The notes: a model not told the origin generated them from the letters alone. A DNA stretch of 64,000 bases from Fusobacterium ulcerans ATCC 49185 (GCF_900683735.1 NZ_LR215979.1:744001-808000), one strand, 5' to 3'. Numbered from the stretch's first letter, positions 8,297 to 16,256 are shown. A program made the numbers and translations.

Positions 8297-8427
8297 ATTT
8301 TTAATTATTAGAAATTACCAATTGAATAATATAAGAGACTTCATAATATTTTCATGAGGTCTTTTATATTCTAACAGTTTTATAATCAAATTAATATTTT
8401 ATATTTTTTATCAATATACTGAAAAAA

Positions 8428-8489
8428 TGGTACACTAATATTCTAAAGAAAAAATATATGTACCAGGTGGTTGGTCACGCGTTGGTCAC
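8428..8489. repeat. Candidate prophage attachment-arm region: inverted repeat plus TTGGTCAC direct repeats
   Basis: TGGTACA at 8428-8434 is inverted at 8459-8465 (TGTACCA). Directly after it, TTGGTCAC occurs at 8471-8478 and 8482-8489, an 11-bp period, about one helical turn. The block is non-coding and lies at the expected end of the prophage. Helically phased direct repeats are typical of recombinase arm sites, but without the other prophage end this is only a candidate. Confidence 0.4.
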
Positions 8490-8530
8490 AAATAACAAAA
8501 ATGAAATAATATATTTCTCTCAAACATACA

Positions 8531-8562
8531 ACAAAAGCTCCCTTGAGAGTGAGAGCTTTTGT
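8531..8562. other. Strong hairpin in the gene-free stretch 8192-8740
   Basis: ACAAAAGCTC (8531-8540) and GAGCTTTTGT (8553-8562) form a perfect 10-bp stem with a 12-base loop. No T tract follows on either strand, so it is not a normal terminator. The rest of the 549-base gap holds the repeats, the terminator and the promoter described separately; I see no gene or tRNA in it. Confidence 0.6.
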
Positions 8563-8676
8563 TCGTAGAAATTAAAATGTAATTTAAGGAAATGTCCTAT
8601 GACAATATTATTATAACATATATGATTATTCTGTCAACAAATATTTTGAAAAACAAATAAAAAAATAAATTTCTAG

Positions 8677-8705
8677 TTGTCATAAAATAAATAAAAAGGT
8701 ATAAT
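8677..8705 (+). promoter_or_regulatory. Sigma-70 promoter of the racemase-like gene
   Basis: TTGTCA (8677-8682), a 17-base spacer and TATAAT (8700-8705) make a near-consensus promoter 36 bases before the start codon. It gives the gene its own transcript, separate from the prophage. Confidence 0.85.
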
Positions 8706-8740
8706 TTAATATAGTGTTTTGGGAAAGAGGTGCATAAATT

Positions 8741-9532
8741 ATGAATAAAGAGTCGTCTATAGGAATTTTTGATTCTGGAATAGGTGGGTTGACTATTTTA
8801 AAAAAAATAAGAGAATTACTTCCAAGGGAAAATATAATCTATTATGGAGATTGGAAAAACAATCCATATAGTGAAAAAAGCAAGGAAGATATACAGAACC
8901 TTAGTGCAAAAATAATGGATTTTCTTATTAGAAATAATTGTAAAGCTGTTGTTATAGGATGCAGCATATTTTCAGCTGCTTCTTTAGATTTTCTTAAATC
9001 TCAATATAATATTCCAATAATTGGAATGATAGAGGGAGGGGTAAAATCTGCTATACTTGAAAGTAAGCAGAAAAAAATAGCTGTTATGGGATCAGCCTTT
9101 ACAATAAAATCTAATGTATATGAAAAAAATATAAAAGAAATAGACCCAGATATAGTGGTGTATCAAATTTCATGTAAAGCATTGTGCACAATGTTGGAAA
9201 AAGGCTGGGAAAATTATCCTGATAGAATTGAAGTACTTGAAAGTTATTTATGCCAGATACCTGATACAGCAGATACATTAATTCTAGGAGGAACACATTA
9301 TCCCTTTATTTTAAATGATATAAAAAAATTCTTTAGTAAAAAAATTGTTGATTCTTCAGTTGAAAGTGCAATAGAATTATTTAGAGTTTTGGGACAGGAA
9401 GATTTATTGAGAGAGGGATACAAAAAGGGAAGAATAGAATTTTATATTAATGGAGATAAAGAAGTTTTCAAAGATGTAGCTGAACAATTATTTGAAAAAG
9501 AAGAAATAACAAACATGTTCTCTTTATATTAA
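8741..9532 (+). CDS. Glutamate racemase-like protein lacking the second catalytic cysteine
   Basis: A 263-residue Asp/Glu racemase superfamily member. The FDSGIGGLTIL motif near residue 10 and the YYGDWKNNPYSEKS loop align with MurI, and Cys74 stands where the first catalytic cysteine sits (GCS in place of ACNT). At the second site, normally GCTHYP, the protein has Gly184 in GGTHYP, encoded by GGA, so two base changes separate it from a Cys codon. The substrate loop also departs from the usual DTARxPYG. A two-base racemase mechanism therefore looks impossible. It may be a paralogue with another substrate, an isomerase or a regulator. It has its own promoter and terminator and lies just before a lysine riboswitch. 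Confidence 0.75.
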   Translation: MNKESSIGIFDSGIGGLTILKKIRELLPRENIIYYGDWKNNPYSEKSKEDIQNLSAKIMDFLIRNNCKAVVIGCSIFSAASLDFLKSQYNIPIIGMIEGGVKSAILESKQKKIAVMGSAFTIKSNVYEKNIKEIDPDIVVYQISCKALCTMLEKGWENYPDRIEVLESYLCQIPDTADTLILGGTHYPFILNDIKKFFSKKIVDSSVESAIELFRVLGQEDLLREGYKKGRIEFYINGDKEVFKDVAEQLFEKEEITNMFSLY

Positions 9533-9558
9533 AATTAAATATTAATAAAAAATTGGAA

Positions 9559-9607
9559 TAAAGATAGGTCAATGAAAAATTTCATGTTGGGCTATCTTTA
9601 TTTTTTT
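9559..9607 (+). terminator. Intrinsic terminator after the racemase-like gene
   Basis: AAAGATAG (9560-9567) pairs with CTATCTTT (9592-9599). An inner stem, CAATGAAA with TCATGTTG, lengthens it, and a T run follows to 9607. Confidence 0.85.
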
Positions 9608-9667
9608 ATTAGAAAATATATATAAAATATATTGTACAAAATTTGGAGTATAGAGTATACTCAATCC

Positions 9668-9673
9668 TATAAT
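9668..9673 (+). promoter_or_regulatory. -10 element of the lysine-riboswitch leader
   Basis: TATAAT lies 8 bases before the first base of riboswitch stem P1, so transcription would begin right at the aptamer. No good -35 is visible; TTTGGA at 9642-9647 is 20 bases upstream. Confidence 0.6.
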
Positions 9674-9681
9674 ATTGATTT

Positions 9682-9844
9682 AGATAGAGGTGCAGAAAAC
9701 AAAAGTATAACTATTTAGTCTGGCAGATGTTTTGAGATAGTTAGAAAGGGAATTTTGCCGAAATAGAAGAGAAGCCATGCTCTTTTGTTGGGAGTATAGA
9801 TAATATCTATATTACTGTCATTGATTATCAATGGAGTGCTATCT
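9682..9844 (+). ncRNA. Lysine riboswitch (L box)
   Basis: The conserved lysine aptamer elements occur in the right order: stem P1 (AGATAG at 9682-9687 with CTATCT at 9839-9844), AGAGGTGC (9686-9693), the AGTA loop, GAAAGGG (9744-9750), GCCGAAAT (9757-9764), a TTGGGAGTATA segment, ACTGTCA (9814-9820) and TGGAGTGCTATC (9832-9843). The class binds free L-lysine and usually turns off lysine synthesis or import genes. A terminator hairpin 66 bases downstream points to control by transcription attenuation. The genes it leads begin at 10190 and include lysA. Confidence 0.93.
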
Positions 9845-9909
9845 GTGGGAACGATAATTTTGATGATATTATTTTATTTATAAATAATATTATTTTTATG
9901 ATTGCATTT

Positions 9910-9941
9910 ATCACAGTTTAGCATTGACTGTGATTTTTTTT
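9910..9941 (+). terminator. Riboswitch-controlled attenuator
   Basis: ATCACAGT (9910-9917) and ACTGTGAT (9927-9934) form a perfect 8-bp stem with a 9-base loop and an eight-base T run. There is no gene between the aptamer and this hairpin, so it should be the off-switch of the leader. The rest of the gap, 9942-10189, is AT-rich leader in which I see no gene. Confidence 0.85.
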
Positions 9942-10189
9942 ATTTTAAATTAAAAATCATAAATCATATGAATGAATATATTTTATTTTATTTATATAGG
10001 TTTTTCACATAAATAATAGTATCTTATTTATATATATTCTGTAAATTTTTTTTAGAGTATATATAAGAATGATATTGGGAATATAGAAAACAGATATTTG
10101 TTTTTTATTTTATTGTGGAGTATATAAAGAAGTATAAAATATTTTATTGAAAATACAAAAATATTTTAAAACGGGAGGAAGGAAAGATT

Positions 10190-10786
10190 ATGATTAATGC
10201 AATTTGGTGTGGAATGATAATTATTGGAGTGGTTGTATCTATATTTACTGGAAAGATTCAGGCAGTGACAGACTCAGCAATATCGTCAGCAGGAACAGCA
10301 GTGGAGATATCAATAGGACTGGTAGGTGTAATGGCATTGTGGCTTGGACTTATGAAGATAGCTGAAGAAGCAGGATTAGTAAAGGCTATGGGAAAAGCAA
10401 TGAAGCCTCTTATGATAAGATTGTTTCCAGAAGTACCAGCAGATCATCCAGCTATGGGAAGTATGGTAGCAAATATGGCAGCGAACTTCTTTGGATTAGG
10501 AAATGCAGCAACACCATTAGGAATAAAAGCCATGCAGGAATTACAGGAACTGAATACAAATAAGGATGAGGCATCAAATGCAATGGTAATGTTTTTAGCA
10601 ATAAACACTTCATCTGTAACTCTTATATCTTCAAGTGTAATAGCATACAGAACAGCAGCAGGTTCAGCAAATGCAGCAGAGGTTATAGCACCAACAATAG
10701 TTGCAACAATAGCATCAACAGCAGTAGGAATAATAGCTTGCAAAATTCTGCAAAAGTTACCATCATTTAAAAGAGAAGAAATTTAA
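10190..10786 (+). CDS. spmA: SpmA-like membrane protein (nucleoside-recognition/Gate domain)
   Basis: A 198-residue integral membrane protein closely resembling Bacillus SpmA over its full length: a WLGLMKIAE stretch, PADHPAMG, ANFFGLGNAATPLGIKAM, and FLAINTSSVTLI. In Bacillus, SpmA and SpmB act with a peptidoglycan carboxypeptidase in spore maturation. The domain is related to the core of nucleoside transporters, so a small-molecule transport role is likely. It is the first gene after the lysine riboswitch, in an organism not expected to sporulate, so it may move lysine, DAP or a muropeptide (inference). A GGGAGGAAGG site precedes the ATG, and the partner spmB follows after 30 bases. Confidence 0.85.
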   Translation: MINAIWCGMIIIGVVVSIFTGKIQAVTDSAISSAGTAVEISIGLVGVMALWLGLMKIAEEAGLVKAMGKAMKPLMIRLFPEVPADHPAMGSMVANMAANFFGLGNAATPLGIKAMQELQELNTNKDEASNAMVMFLAINTSSVTLISSSVIAYRTAAGSANAAEVIAPTIVATIASTAVGIIACKILQKLPSFKREEI

Positions 10787-10816
10787 GAGATAAAACAGAA
10801 GAGGGAGGAATAGAAA

Positions 10817-11356
10817 ATGTTTGTAATGATAATGAATCAAATATCGCTTTATGCAATACCAATGATAATATTTATAATAGTAGGATATGCATTCTTTGTA
10901 AAGAAGGTAAGAGTATATGAAGTATTTTGTGAGGGAGCAAAGGAAGGATTTACAACAGCAATAAGAATAATACCATTTCTAGTGGCAATGCTGGTAGCAA
11001 TAGGAATATTCAGAAGTTCAGGATGTATAGATATAATGATGAAAGTATTGGATCCAATATTTTCAATGATAGGAATGCCAGGAGAAGTATTACCAATGGC
11101 AATAATGAGACCATTGTCAGGAGGAGGAGCAACAGGAATAATGAATGATCTTATGCTGACATATGGACCAGATTCATTAATAGGAAGAATAGCCTCAACA
11201 ATGATGGGATCAACAGAAACAACATTTTATGTACTGGCAGTATATTTTGGAGCAGTAAGTATAAGAAAGACAAGACATGCAGTAGCAGCAGGACTTTTAG
11301 CAGATTTAGCAGGACTGCTAACAGCAGTATGGATCTGCAATTTAATGTTTAGATAA
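10817..11356 (+). CDS. spmB: SpmB-like membrane protein (nucleoside-recognition/Gate domain)
   Basis: A 179-residue partner of SpmA, essentially the Bacillus SpmB length (178). Shared features are VYEVFCEGAKEG, a IRPLSGG-like RPLSGGGATGIMNDL stretch, YGPDSLIGRIAS, GSTETTFYVLAVYFGAV, and LLADLAG near the end. It has four to five hydrophobic segments. SpmA and SpmB probably form one heteromeric membrane unit. A GAGGGAGGAA site precedes the start. Just downstream is an LD-carboxypeptidase, echoing the link of Bacillus spmAB with the peptidoglycan carboxypeptidase gene dacB. Substrate unknown. Confidence 0.85.
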   Translation: MFVMIMNQISLYAIPMIIFIIVGYAFFVKKVRVYEVFCEGAKEGFTTAIRIIPFLVAMLVAIGIFRSSGCIDIMMKVLDPIFSMIGMPGEVLPMAIMRPLSGGGATGIMNDLMLTYGPDSLIGRIASTMMGSTETTFYVLAVYFGAVSIRKTRHAVAAGLLADLAGLLTAVWICNLMFR

Positions 11357-11374
11357 AAATTTTGAGGTGGTAGT

Positions 11375-12295
11375 GTGTTAGGAAATAAACTTAAAAAAGG
11401 TGATACCTTGGGTATTATTGCACCAGCAAGCTTTACTTCTATTGATAAAGTAGAAAGTGCAAAAAATAATCTTGAAAAAATGGGGTTTAAAGTTATTCTT
11501 GGAGAAAGTACTAAAAGCAGATGGTATTCATATGCTGGTCCAGAAGAGCTAAGAGTAAAGGATATAAATGATTTTTTTGCTGATTCTAATATAGATGGAA
11601 TAATATGTATGAGAGGAGGATATGGATGCAACAGACTTGTTGAAATGGTAGATTATTCAGTTATTAAAAAAAATCCTAAAGTTTTTATTGGATATAGTGA
11701 TATAACTACTCTGCATATGTCTATTTTTCAAAAGACAGGGCTTGTAACATTCCATGGGCCTATGGCTGTAAGTAATTTCTCTGGAGAATATAATCAAGAT
11801 ACTTACAGAAGTTTTGAAGAAGTACTTATGAATGATAATGATGAAATAGTATTAAAAAATTTCACTAAAGAATTAGGAGTGCTTTCTGAAGGAAGGGCAG
11901 AAGGAGGAATAGTAGGAGGAAACCTAGCTACAATGATAGCCAGTCTTGGAACTGAATATGATGTAGATTATAATGGGAAAATCCTTTTCTTAGAAGAAAT
12001 TGGTGAAAAGACATATAAAATTGACAGAATGCTGAACCAGTTGAAAAAATTTAAGGTTTTTGAAAAAATAAATGGAATTATTCTGGGAGATTTCAGAAAC
12101 TGCCCAACAGATTCTGAGAATGATATGTGTTTAATGGATGTATTCAAAGATTATCTTTCAGATTTAAAAATGCCAGTGGTATATAATTTTGAATCTGGTC
12201 ACAGTGAACCTATGATTACATTACCTATGGGAGCAAAGGTAAGAATAGATACAGCAGTTAAAGAGATAAAAATCTTAGAAAAGGTTGTAAGATAA
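11375..12295 (+). CDS. ldcA: LD-carboxypeptidase, peptidase family S66 (LdcA-like)
   Basis: A 306-residue cytoplasmic serine peptidase. Family S66 cuts the bond between the L-centre of DAP (or lysine) and the terminal D-Ala of murein tetrapeptides, a step in wall recycling. The features are MRGGYGCNRLVE, the nucleophile Ser108 in GYSDITTLH followed by FHGPM, the Glu-bearing LFLEEIGEKTYKIDRML, and the His in ESGHSEP. Ser, Glu and His are therefore all present. The start is a GTG (no in-frame ATG nearby) 4 bases after GAGGTGG. It lies between the spmAB pair and the exporter pair. Some relatives are microcin-immunity or cyanophycinase-like proteins, but the motif set favours LdcA. Confidence 0.88.
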   Translation: MLGNKLKKGDTLGIIAPASFTSIDKVESAKNNLEKMGFKVILGESTKSRWYSYAGPEELRVKDINDFFADSNIDGIICMRGGYGCNRLVEMVDYSVIKKNPKVFIGYSDITTLHMSIFQKTGLVTFHGPMAVSNFSGEYNQDTYRSFEEVLMNDNDEIVLKNFTKELGVLSEGRAEGGIVGGNLATMIASLGTEYDVDYNGKILFLEEIGEKTYKIDRMLNQLKKFKVFEKINGIILGDFRNCPTDSENDMCLMDVFKDYLSDLKMPVVYNFESGHSEPMITLPMGAKVRIDTAVKEIKILEKVVR

Positions 12296-12298
12296 TCT

Positions 12299-13072
12299 AT
12301 GAATAAAAAAAATAGTATTTTAAAAGAAAAGATAGAAGAAAATAGTGTTCTTTTTGTAGCATGTTATATGGGGAGATTGATACTACAAAATGGAGGAGAA
12401 ACTTATAGAACAGAAGAAACTATAAGGAGAACTTGTGAACACTATGGAATAAAAGCTAATAGCTTTGCTACTTTAAATACTATAATCACTTCAATAGATT
12501 CTTTTGATGGAAAGAGATATTCAAAGGTAGATAGGATAGATTCGAGAACTTTAAATTTAGATAAAGTAGATAGATTGAATCATATAGCAAGAAATCTTGA
12601 TGAATATAAGATAGCAGAAGTCAAAGAAAAAATAATGGAAATAGAAGCTGAAAATAAAATGGGCTTTAAGAAAAAAGTATTGGGGAATGTTCTTGTTGGA
12701 AGTGCATTTGCCATACTTTTCAGAGGAGGGATAAGAGATAGTGTTGTAGCTCTTATTTCTACCTTTGTTCTTGCATGTACAGATGAACTTATAAAAGATT
12801 TGAAATTAAATAATTTCTTTGTCAATTTTATTGGAGGAGTAATTGCAGCAATAATTTCATTGACATTTTTTAAGTTTAACTTTATAGAGGATATATCTAT
12901 TTCTATAATATCTGCCTTAATGCTCCTTGTTCCTGGAATATCTTTTACAAATTCAATAAGAGATATTATAGCTGGAGATTTTGTTTCAGGGATATCAAGA
13001 GGAGTGGAAGCTGTAACTACAGGAATAGCACTAGCTTCAGGGTCAGGGATGATACTTTCTATTTTTCTATGA
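12299..13072 (+). CDS. YjjP/ThrE N-terminal half, amino-acid/dicarboxylate exporter subunit (DUF1212)
   Basis: A 257-residue protein. Residues ~1-115 are the soluble DUF1212 part (ACYMGRLILQNGGETYRTEETI, then ATLNTIITSI), and residues ~125-257 carry about five membrane spans, ending in the GISFTNSIRDIIAGDFVSG motif of the ThrE family. In corynebacteria a single ThrE exports threonine and serine; in Escherichia coli the split YjjP-YjjB pair exports succinate. Only three bases separate it from ldcA and there is little ribosome site, so it is probably coupled. In the lysine regulon it could export a lysine- or DAP-like solute; the substrate is not determinable from sequence. Confidence 0.85.
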   Translation: MNKKNSILKEKIEENSVLFVACYMGRLILQNGGETYRTEETIRRTCEHYGIKANSFATLNTIITSIDSFDGKRYSKVDRIDSRTLNLDKVDRLNHIARNLDEYKIAEVKEKIMEIEAENKMGFKKKVLGNVLVGSAFAILFRGGIRDSVVALISTFVLACTDELIKDLKLNNFFVNFIGGVIAAIISLTFFKFNFIEDISISIISALMLLVPGISFTNSIRDIIAGDFVSGISRGVEAVTTGIALASGSGMILSIFL

Positions 13073-13087
13073 TTTATAGGGGGAAGG

Positions 13088-13522
13088 ATGATTATTCAAA
13101 TAGCTGCCGCGATAACTGCGACTTTGGGATTTGGAATACTTTTCGGCTTGAATAGAAGAAAACTGTTCTTTGCAGGAATAAGTGGAGGAATAGGGTGGTT
13201 TTTCTATTTAATCTCATTAAAAGTAAATCTATCAGAAGCAATAGCATTTTTAGCAGCTTCTTTATCGATGACAATATATTCAGAAGTAATGGCTAGAAAA
13301 TTAAAATCTCCTGCAATAACATTTCTTATAGGGGGGTTTATACCCTTAGTTCCAGGAAGTGGTGTTTATTATACCATGTATGGACTTATAAAAAATGATA
13401 TGCAAATGACAGTACAAAAAGGAATCCAAACCTTTATAGTAGCAGGGGCAATAGCTGTAGGCATACTTTTAGGTTCAACAATATGTCAGATATACTTTTC
13501 AAAAAAGAAAAGAACACAATAA
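13088..13522 (+). CDS. YjjB/ThrE C-terminal half, exporter subunit (DUF3815)
   Basis: A 144-residue membrane protein with four hydrophobic segments and the family signature LIGGFIPLVPGSGVYYTMYGL. It is the partner of the preceding DUF1212 protein; together they equal a full ThrE. The gene starts 15 bases after its partner with GGGGGAAGG in front, and lysA follows after 46 bases. Split ThrE pairs are common outside the actinobacteria, so the split is not damage. Confidence 0.85.
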   Translation: MIIQIAAAITATLGFGILFGLNRRKLFFAGISGGIGWFFYLISLKVNLSEAIAFLAASLSMTIYSEVMARKLKSPAITFLIGGFIPLVPGSGVYYTMYGLIKNDMQMTVQKGIQTFIVAGAIAVGILLGSTICQIYFSKKKRTQ

Positions 13523-13568
13523 ATAATTTAGGATACAACTTGGAAAAACTTAAATTCAGGAGGGAAAA

Positions 13569-14873
13569 ATGAAATTGTTTGGTACTATGAAAGTAGAAAA
13601 TAGGGTACTGATGATAGGGGGAGTAAAAGTTACTGAATTAGCAGCAAAATATGGAACACCTCTATACATTATGGATCAAGCTCTTATAGAAGAAAATATA
13701 ATAAAATATAAAAATAATTTTAAAAGCACTAAATTTGATACATCAATAGTTTATGCTTCCAAAGCATTTTTGTCAAAAGCTATATGTCAGTTGGTTGGAA
13801 AGTATGATATAGATATAGATGCTGTATCTGGAGGGGAACTATATGCTATAAAAGCAAGCGGACTTCCAATGAAAAAAGTACATATGCATGGAAATAATAA
13901 AACTAATGAGGAATTAGAAATGTGTCTGGACTATGAAATAGGAAGTATTGTAATAGATAATGAAGAAGAGATAGAAAGATTATCAAAAATTTGTAAAGAA
14001 AAAAATAAAAAAGTTAAAGTAATGATGAGAATAAATATTGGAATAGATGCTCATACACATGAATATATAAAAACTTCTAAACATTCATCAAAGTTTGGAG
14101 AATCAATATTTGATGAGAGAATAACTGAAATAGTAGAAAAGATAGTAAAAGATGAAAATATGGAATTTTTAGGGTTCCATTGTCATATAGGTTCTCAAAT
14201 ATTTGATACAAAAGCATTTCATGAAGGGATTGAATCAATGGTAAAAGAAACTAAGAAAATCTCTGAAGCTTTAGGTATATATATACCAGAAATAAATCTT
14301 GGAGGAGGATTTGGAGTATATTATACAGAAAAAGATACTGCGATAGATATAGAGCAATTTATGAGATCTATGATAGAACATTTAGAAAAAAGCATAGAAG
14401 CTGAAAAATTGAAAATTAAAAAAGTATCTATCGAACCTGGAAGAAGTATAGTAGCCAATGCTGGAAGTACTTTATATACAGTTGGAGGAACAAAAACTAC
14501 ATATGGTGGAGTAAAATATATATTCATAGATGGAGGAATGACTGATAACATAAGACCAGCATTATATCAGGCTGAATATGAAGCTATTGTAGCAAATAAA
14601 GCAGATGCTTCAGCAGAAGAAATAGTAACAGTAGCTGGAAAATGTTGTGAATCAGGAGATTTAATAATAAAAGATGGAAAACTTGCAAAAGCAGAAACTG
14701 GTGATTTAGTGTTAGTAGCTACTACAGGAGCTTATGGACACTCAATGTCAAATAATTATAATAAAGCTCCTAGACCAGCAGTAGTATTTGTAAAAGATGG
14801 AAAAAGTACTTTATCAATAAAAAGAGAAAGCTATGAAGATTTAATTAGAAATGATGTGTTGATAGAACTATAA
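13569..14873 (+). CDS. lysA: Diaminopimelate decarboxylase
   Basis: A 434-residue PLP enzyme that converts meso-DAP to L-lysine and CO2, the last step of lysine synthesis. Key features are Lys65 in VYASKAF (PLP Schiff base), HMHGNNKT, CHIGSQI, the GGGFGVYY phosphate-binding loop, EPGRSIVANAG, and the CCESGD motif whose Cys reaches the neighbouring active site in the dimer. An AGGAGGG site precedes the ATG. It is the gene that best explains the lysine riboswitch upstream. An ornithine or carboxynorspermidine decarboxylase is less likely given the intact EPGR and CESGD motifs. Confidence 0.95.
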   Translation: MKLFGTMKVENRVLMIGGVKVTELAAKYGTPLYIMDQALIEENIIKYKNNFKSTKFDTSIVYASKAFLSKAICQLVGKYDIDIDAVSGGELYAIKASGLPMKKVHMHGNNKTNEELEMCLDYEIGSIVIDNEEEIERLSKICKEKNKKVKVMMRINIGIDAHTHEYIKTSKHSSKFGESIFDERITEIVEKIVKDENMEFLGFHCHIGSQIFDTKAFHEGIESMVKETKKISEALGIYIPEINLGGGFGVYYTEKDTAIDIEQFMRSMIEHLEKSIEAEKLKIKKVSIEPGRSIVANAGSTLYTVGGTKTTYGGVKYIFIDGGMTDNIRPALYQAEYEAIVANKADASAEEIVTVAGKCCESGDLIIKDGKLAKAETGDLVLVATTGAYGHSMSNNYNKAPRPAVVFVKDGKSTLSIKRESYEDLIRNDVLIEL

Positions 14874-14980
14874 AATTTTTTTTACAAAATAGTATATTCT
14901 AAAAAAATGAATTATTTAGAAAAATATTTTATAAAAATTAAGTGATAATCTAAAAAATAGTGAACAAAAAATTATTTATT

Positions 14981-15009
14981 TTGATTGATAGAACAAAAGT
15001 GAATAAATT
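14981..15009 (+). promoter_or_regulatory. Possible internal promoter before the M20D amidohydrolase
   Basis: TTGATT, a 17-base spacer and TAAATT lie 47 bases before the start codon in the 182-base gap after lysA, the widest gap in the run. A weak TTCTAAA/TTTAGAA hairpin precedes it, without a convincing terminator. Confidence 0.4.
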
Positions 15010-15055
15010 GGTAAAATCATTAAGGAATAAATAGTTCCTAAAATTTGGAGGAATA

Positions 15056-16237
15056 ATGAATATCAATACAATGAAAGAAAATGTTGAAAAAGAAAAAGAA
15101 TGGCTTATAAATGTTAGAAGAGATTTTCATAAGCACCCTGAATTAGGGCAGGAAGAGTTCAGAACAATGGAAAAAATATGTGAATATTTACAAGAAATGG
15201 GAATATCATATAGAAATAAAGTATTTAAAACTGGGGTAATAGCTGAAATAAAAGGAGAAGACCAAGGTTATACAATAGCTTTGAGAGCTGATATTGATGC
15301 ATTGCCTATAATAGATAAAAAAAATACTTCTTATGCTTCAATTAATGAAGGAAAATGTCATGCTTGTGGGCATGATGCTCATACAACTATTGCATTAGGA
15401 GTTGCAAAATATTTTTCTGCTAATAAAATAGTTCCACCATGTAATATAAGATTTTTATTCCAGCCTGCTGAAGAAACAGTAGGAGGAGCAAAACCAATGA
15501 TACAGGAAGGGGCTCTTGAGAATGTTAATTGTGTGTTTGGACTTCATGTAGATGAATATCTTCCAACAGGGCACATTGGAATAAAGTATGGAGCAATGAA
15601 TGCTTCATCAGATACTCTTAAAATAAATATATATGGAAAATCTTGTCATGGGGCTTATCCAAGTGGAGGAGTAGATGCAATATTGGCTGCTTCTCATGTA
15701 ATGGTAGCACTTCAATCTATAGTGAGCAGAAATATAGATGCCAGAGAAAGTGGAGTTGTTACTATTGGAACAATTCATGGAGGAACACAGGGAAATATAA
15801 TAGCAGATAAGGTTCAATTAGTAGGAACTTTAAGAACATTAAACCCAGAAGTTAGAAAAACTATGTTAGGAAAGATAGAAGAAATAGTTATTAATGTACC
15901 AAAAGCTTTTGGAGGAAGTGGAGAGTTTGTAAGAGAAGAAGGATATACTGCTCTTATAAATCATGATAAGCAAGTAGATATAGTAAAAGAAAATGCTGTG
16001 GAACTTTTAGGAGAAGATAATATTTTTGAAAAGAAAACTGCAAATATGGGAGTAGAAGATTTTGCATATTTTATAGAAAATATTCCTGGAGCATTCTTTA
16101 CTTTAGGTGTAGCAAATAAAGAAAAAGGTATAGATGCTCCTGCACATAATGGACTATTTGATATTGATGAGGATGCACTTCTTGTAGGAGTAGAAATGCA
16201 GTTGTTAAATATTTATTCAGCTTTCAATAAAAAATAA
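15056..16237 (+). CDS. M20D family amidohydrolase (N-acyl-amino acid / N-acetyl-DAP deacylase-like)
   Basis: A 393-residue metal-dependent amidohydrolase of the aminoacylase-1-like M20D group, which includes hippurate hydrolases, N-acetyl-DAP deacetylases and IAA-amino acid hydrolases. Metal-site motifs are present: HKHPELGQEE, LRADIDALPI, the Cys-His pair in HACGHDAHT, PAEETVGGA, the His of FGLHVDEYL, and the final His in APAHNGLFDID. It starts after a GGAGGAATA site. Placed between lysA and dapF under a lysine leader, the attractive substrate is an N-acyl-DAP or a DAP-containing dipeptide, but this is inference; the motifs do not fix the acyl group. Confidence 0.85.
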   Translation: MNINTMKENVEKEKEWLINVRRDFHKHPELGQEEFRTMEKICEYLQEMGISYRNKVFKTGVIAEIKGEDQGYTIALRADIDALPIIDKKNTSYASINEGKCHACGHDAHTTIALGVAKYFSANKIVPPCNIRFLFQPAEETVGGAKPMIQEGALENVNCVFGLHVDEYLPTGHIGIKYGAMNASSDTLKINIYGKSCHGAYPSGGVDAILAASHVMVALQSIVSRNIDARESGVVTIGTIHGGTQGNIIADKVQLVGTLRTLNPEVRKTMLGKIEEIVINVPKAFGGSGEFVREEGYTALINHDKQVDIVKENAVELLGEDNIFEKKTANMGVEDFAYFIENIPGAFFTLGVANKEKGIDAPAHNGLFDIDEDALLVGVEMQLLNIYSAFNKK

Positions 16238-16256
16238 AATTCTTGGGAGGAAATAA

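Larger units (their letters stand above)
1..8500. mobile_element. Right end of a myovirus-type prophage (left end outside window)
   Basis: The first 6.6 kb carry, in phage order, XkdQ-, XkdR-, XkdS-, XkdT- and XkdU-like baseplate genes, a tail fibre, a probable fibre-assembly gene, an endolysin and two holins, many overlapping by a few bases as in a late operon. A terminator, a kinase gene and a repeat-rich non-coding stretch follow, before an ordinary chromosomal gene with its own promoter at 8741. The 8.5 kb right boundary is inferred from the last repeats; attL and the integrase lie outside the window, so the exact att core cannot be named. Confidence 0.75.

Noticed and set aside
8336-8365. 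Second terminator downstream of the kinase
   Set aside because: A 9-pair stem with a short T run exists, but the stronger bidirectional terminator at 8261-8296 already ends the gene; kept only as a note.
8192-8740. tRNA gene at the prophage end as integration target
   Set aside because: No cloverleaf, no T-loop consensus and no CCA-type end were found; only repeats and hairpins.
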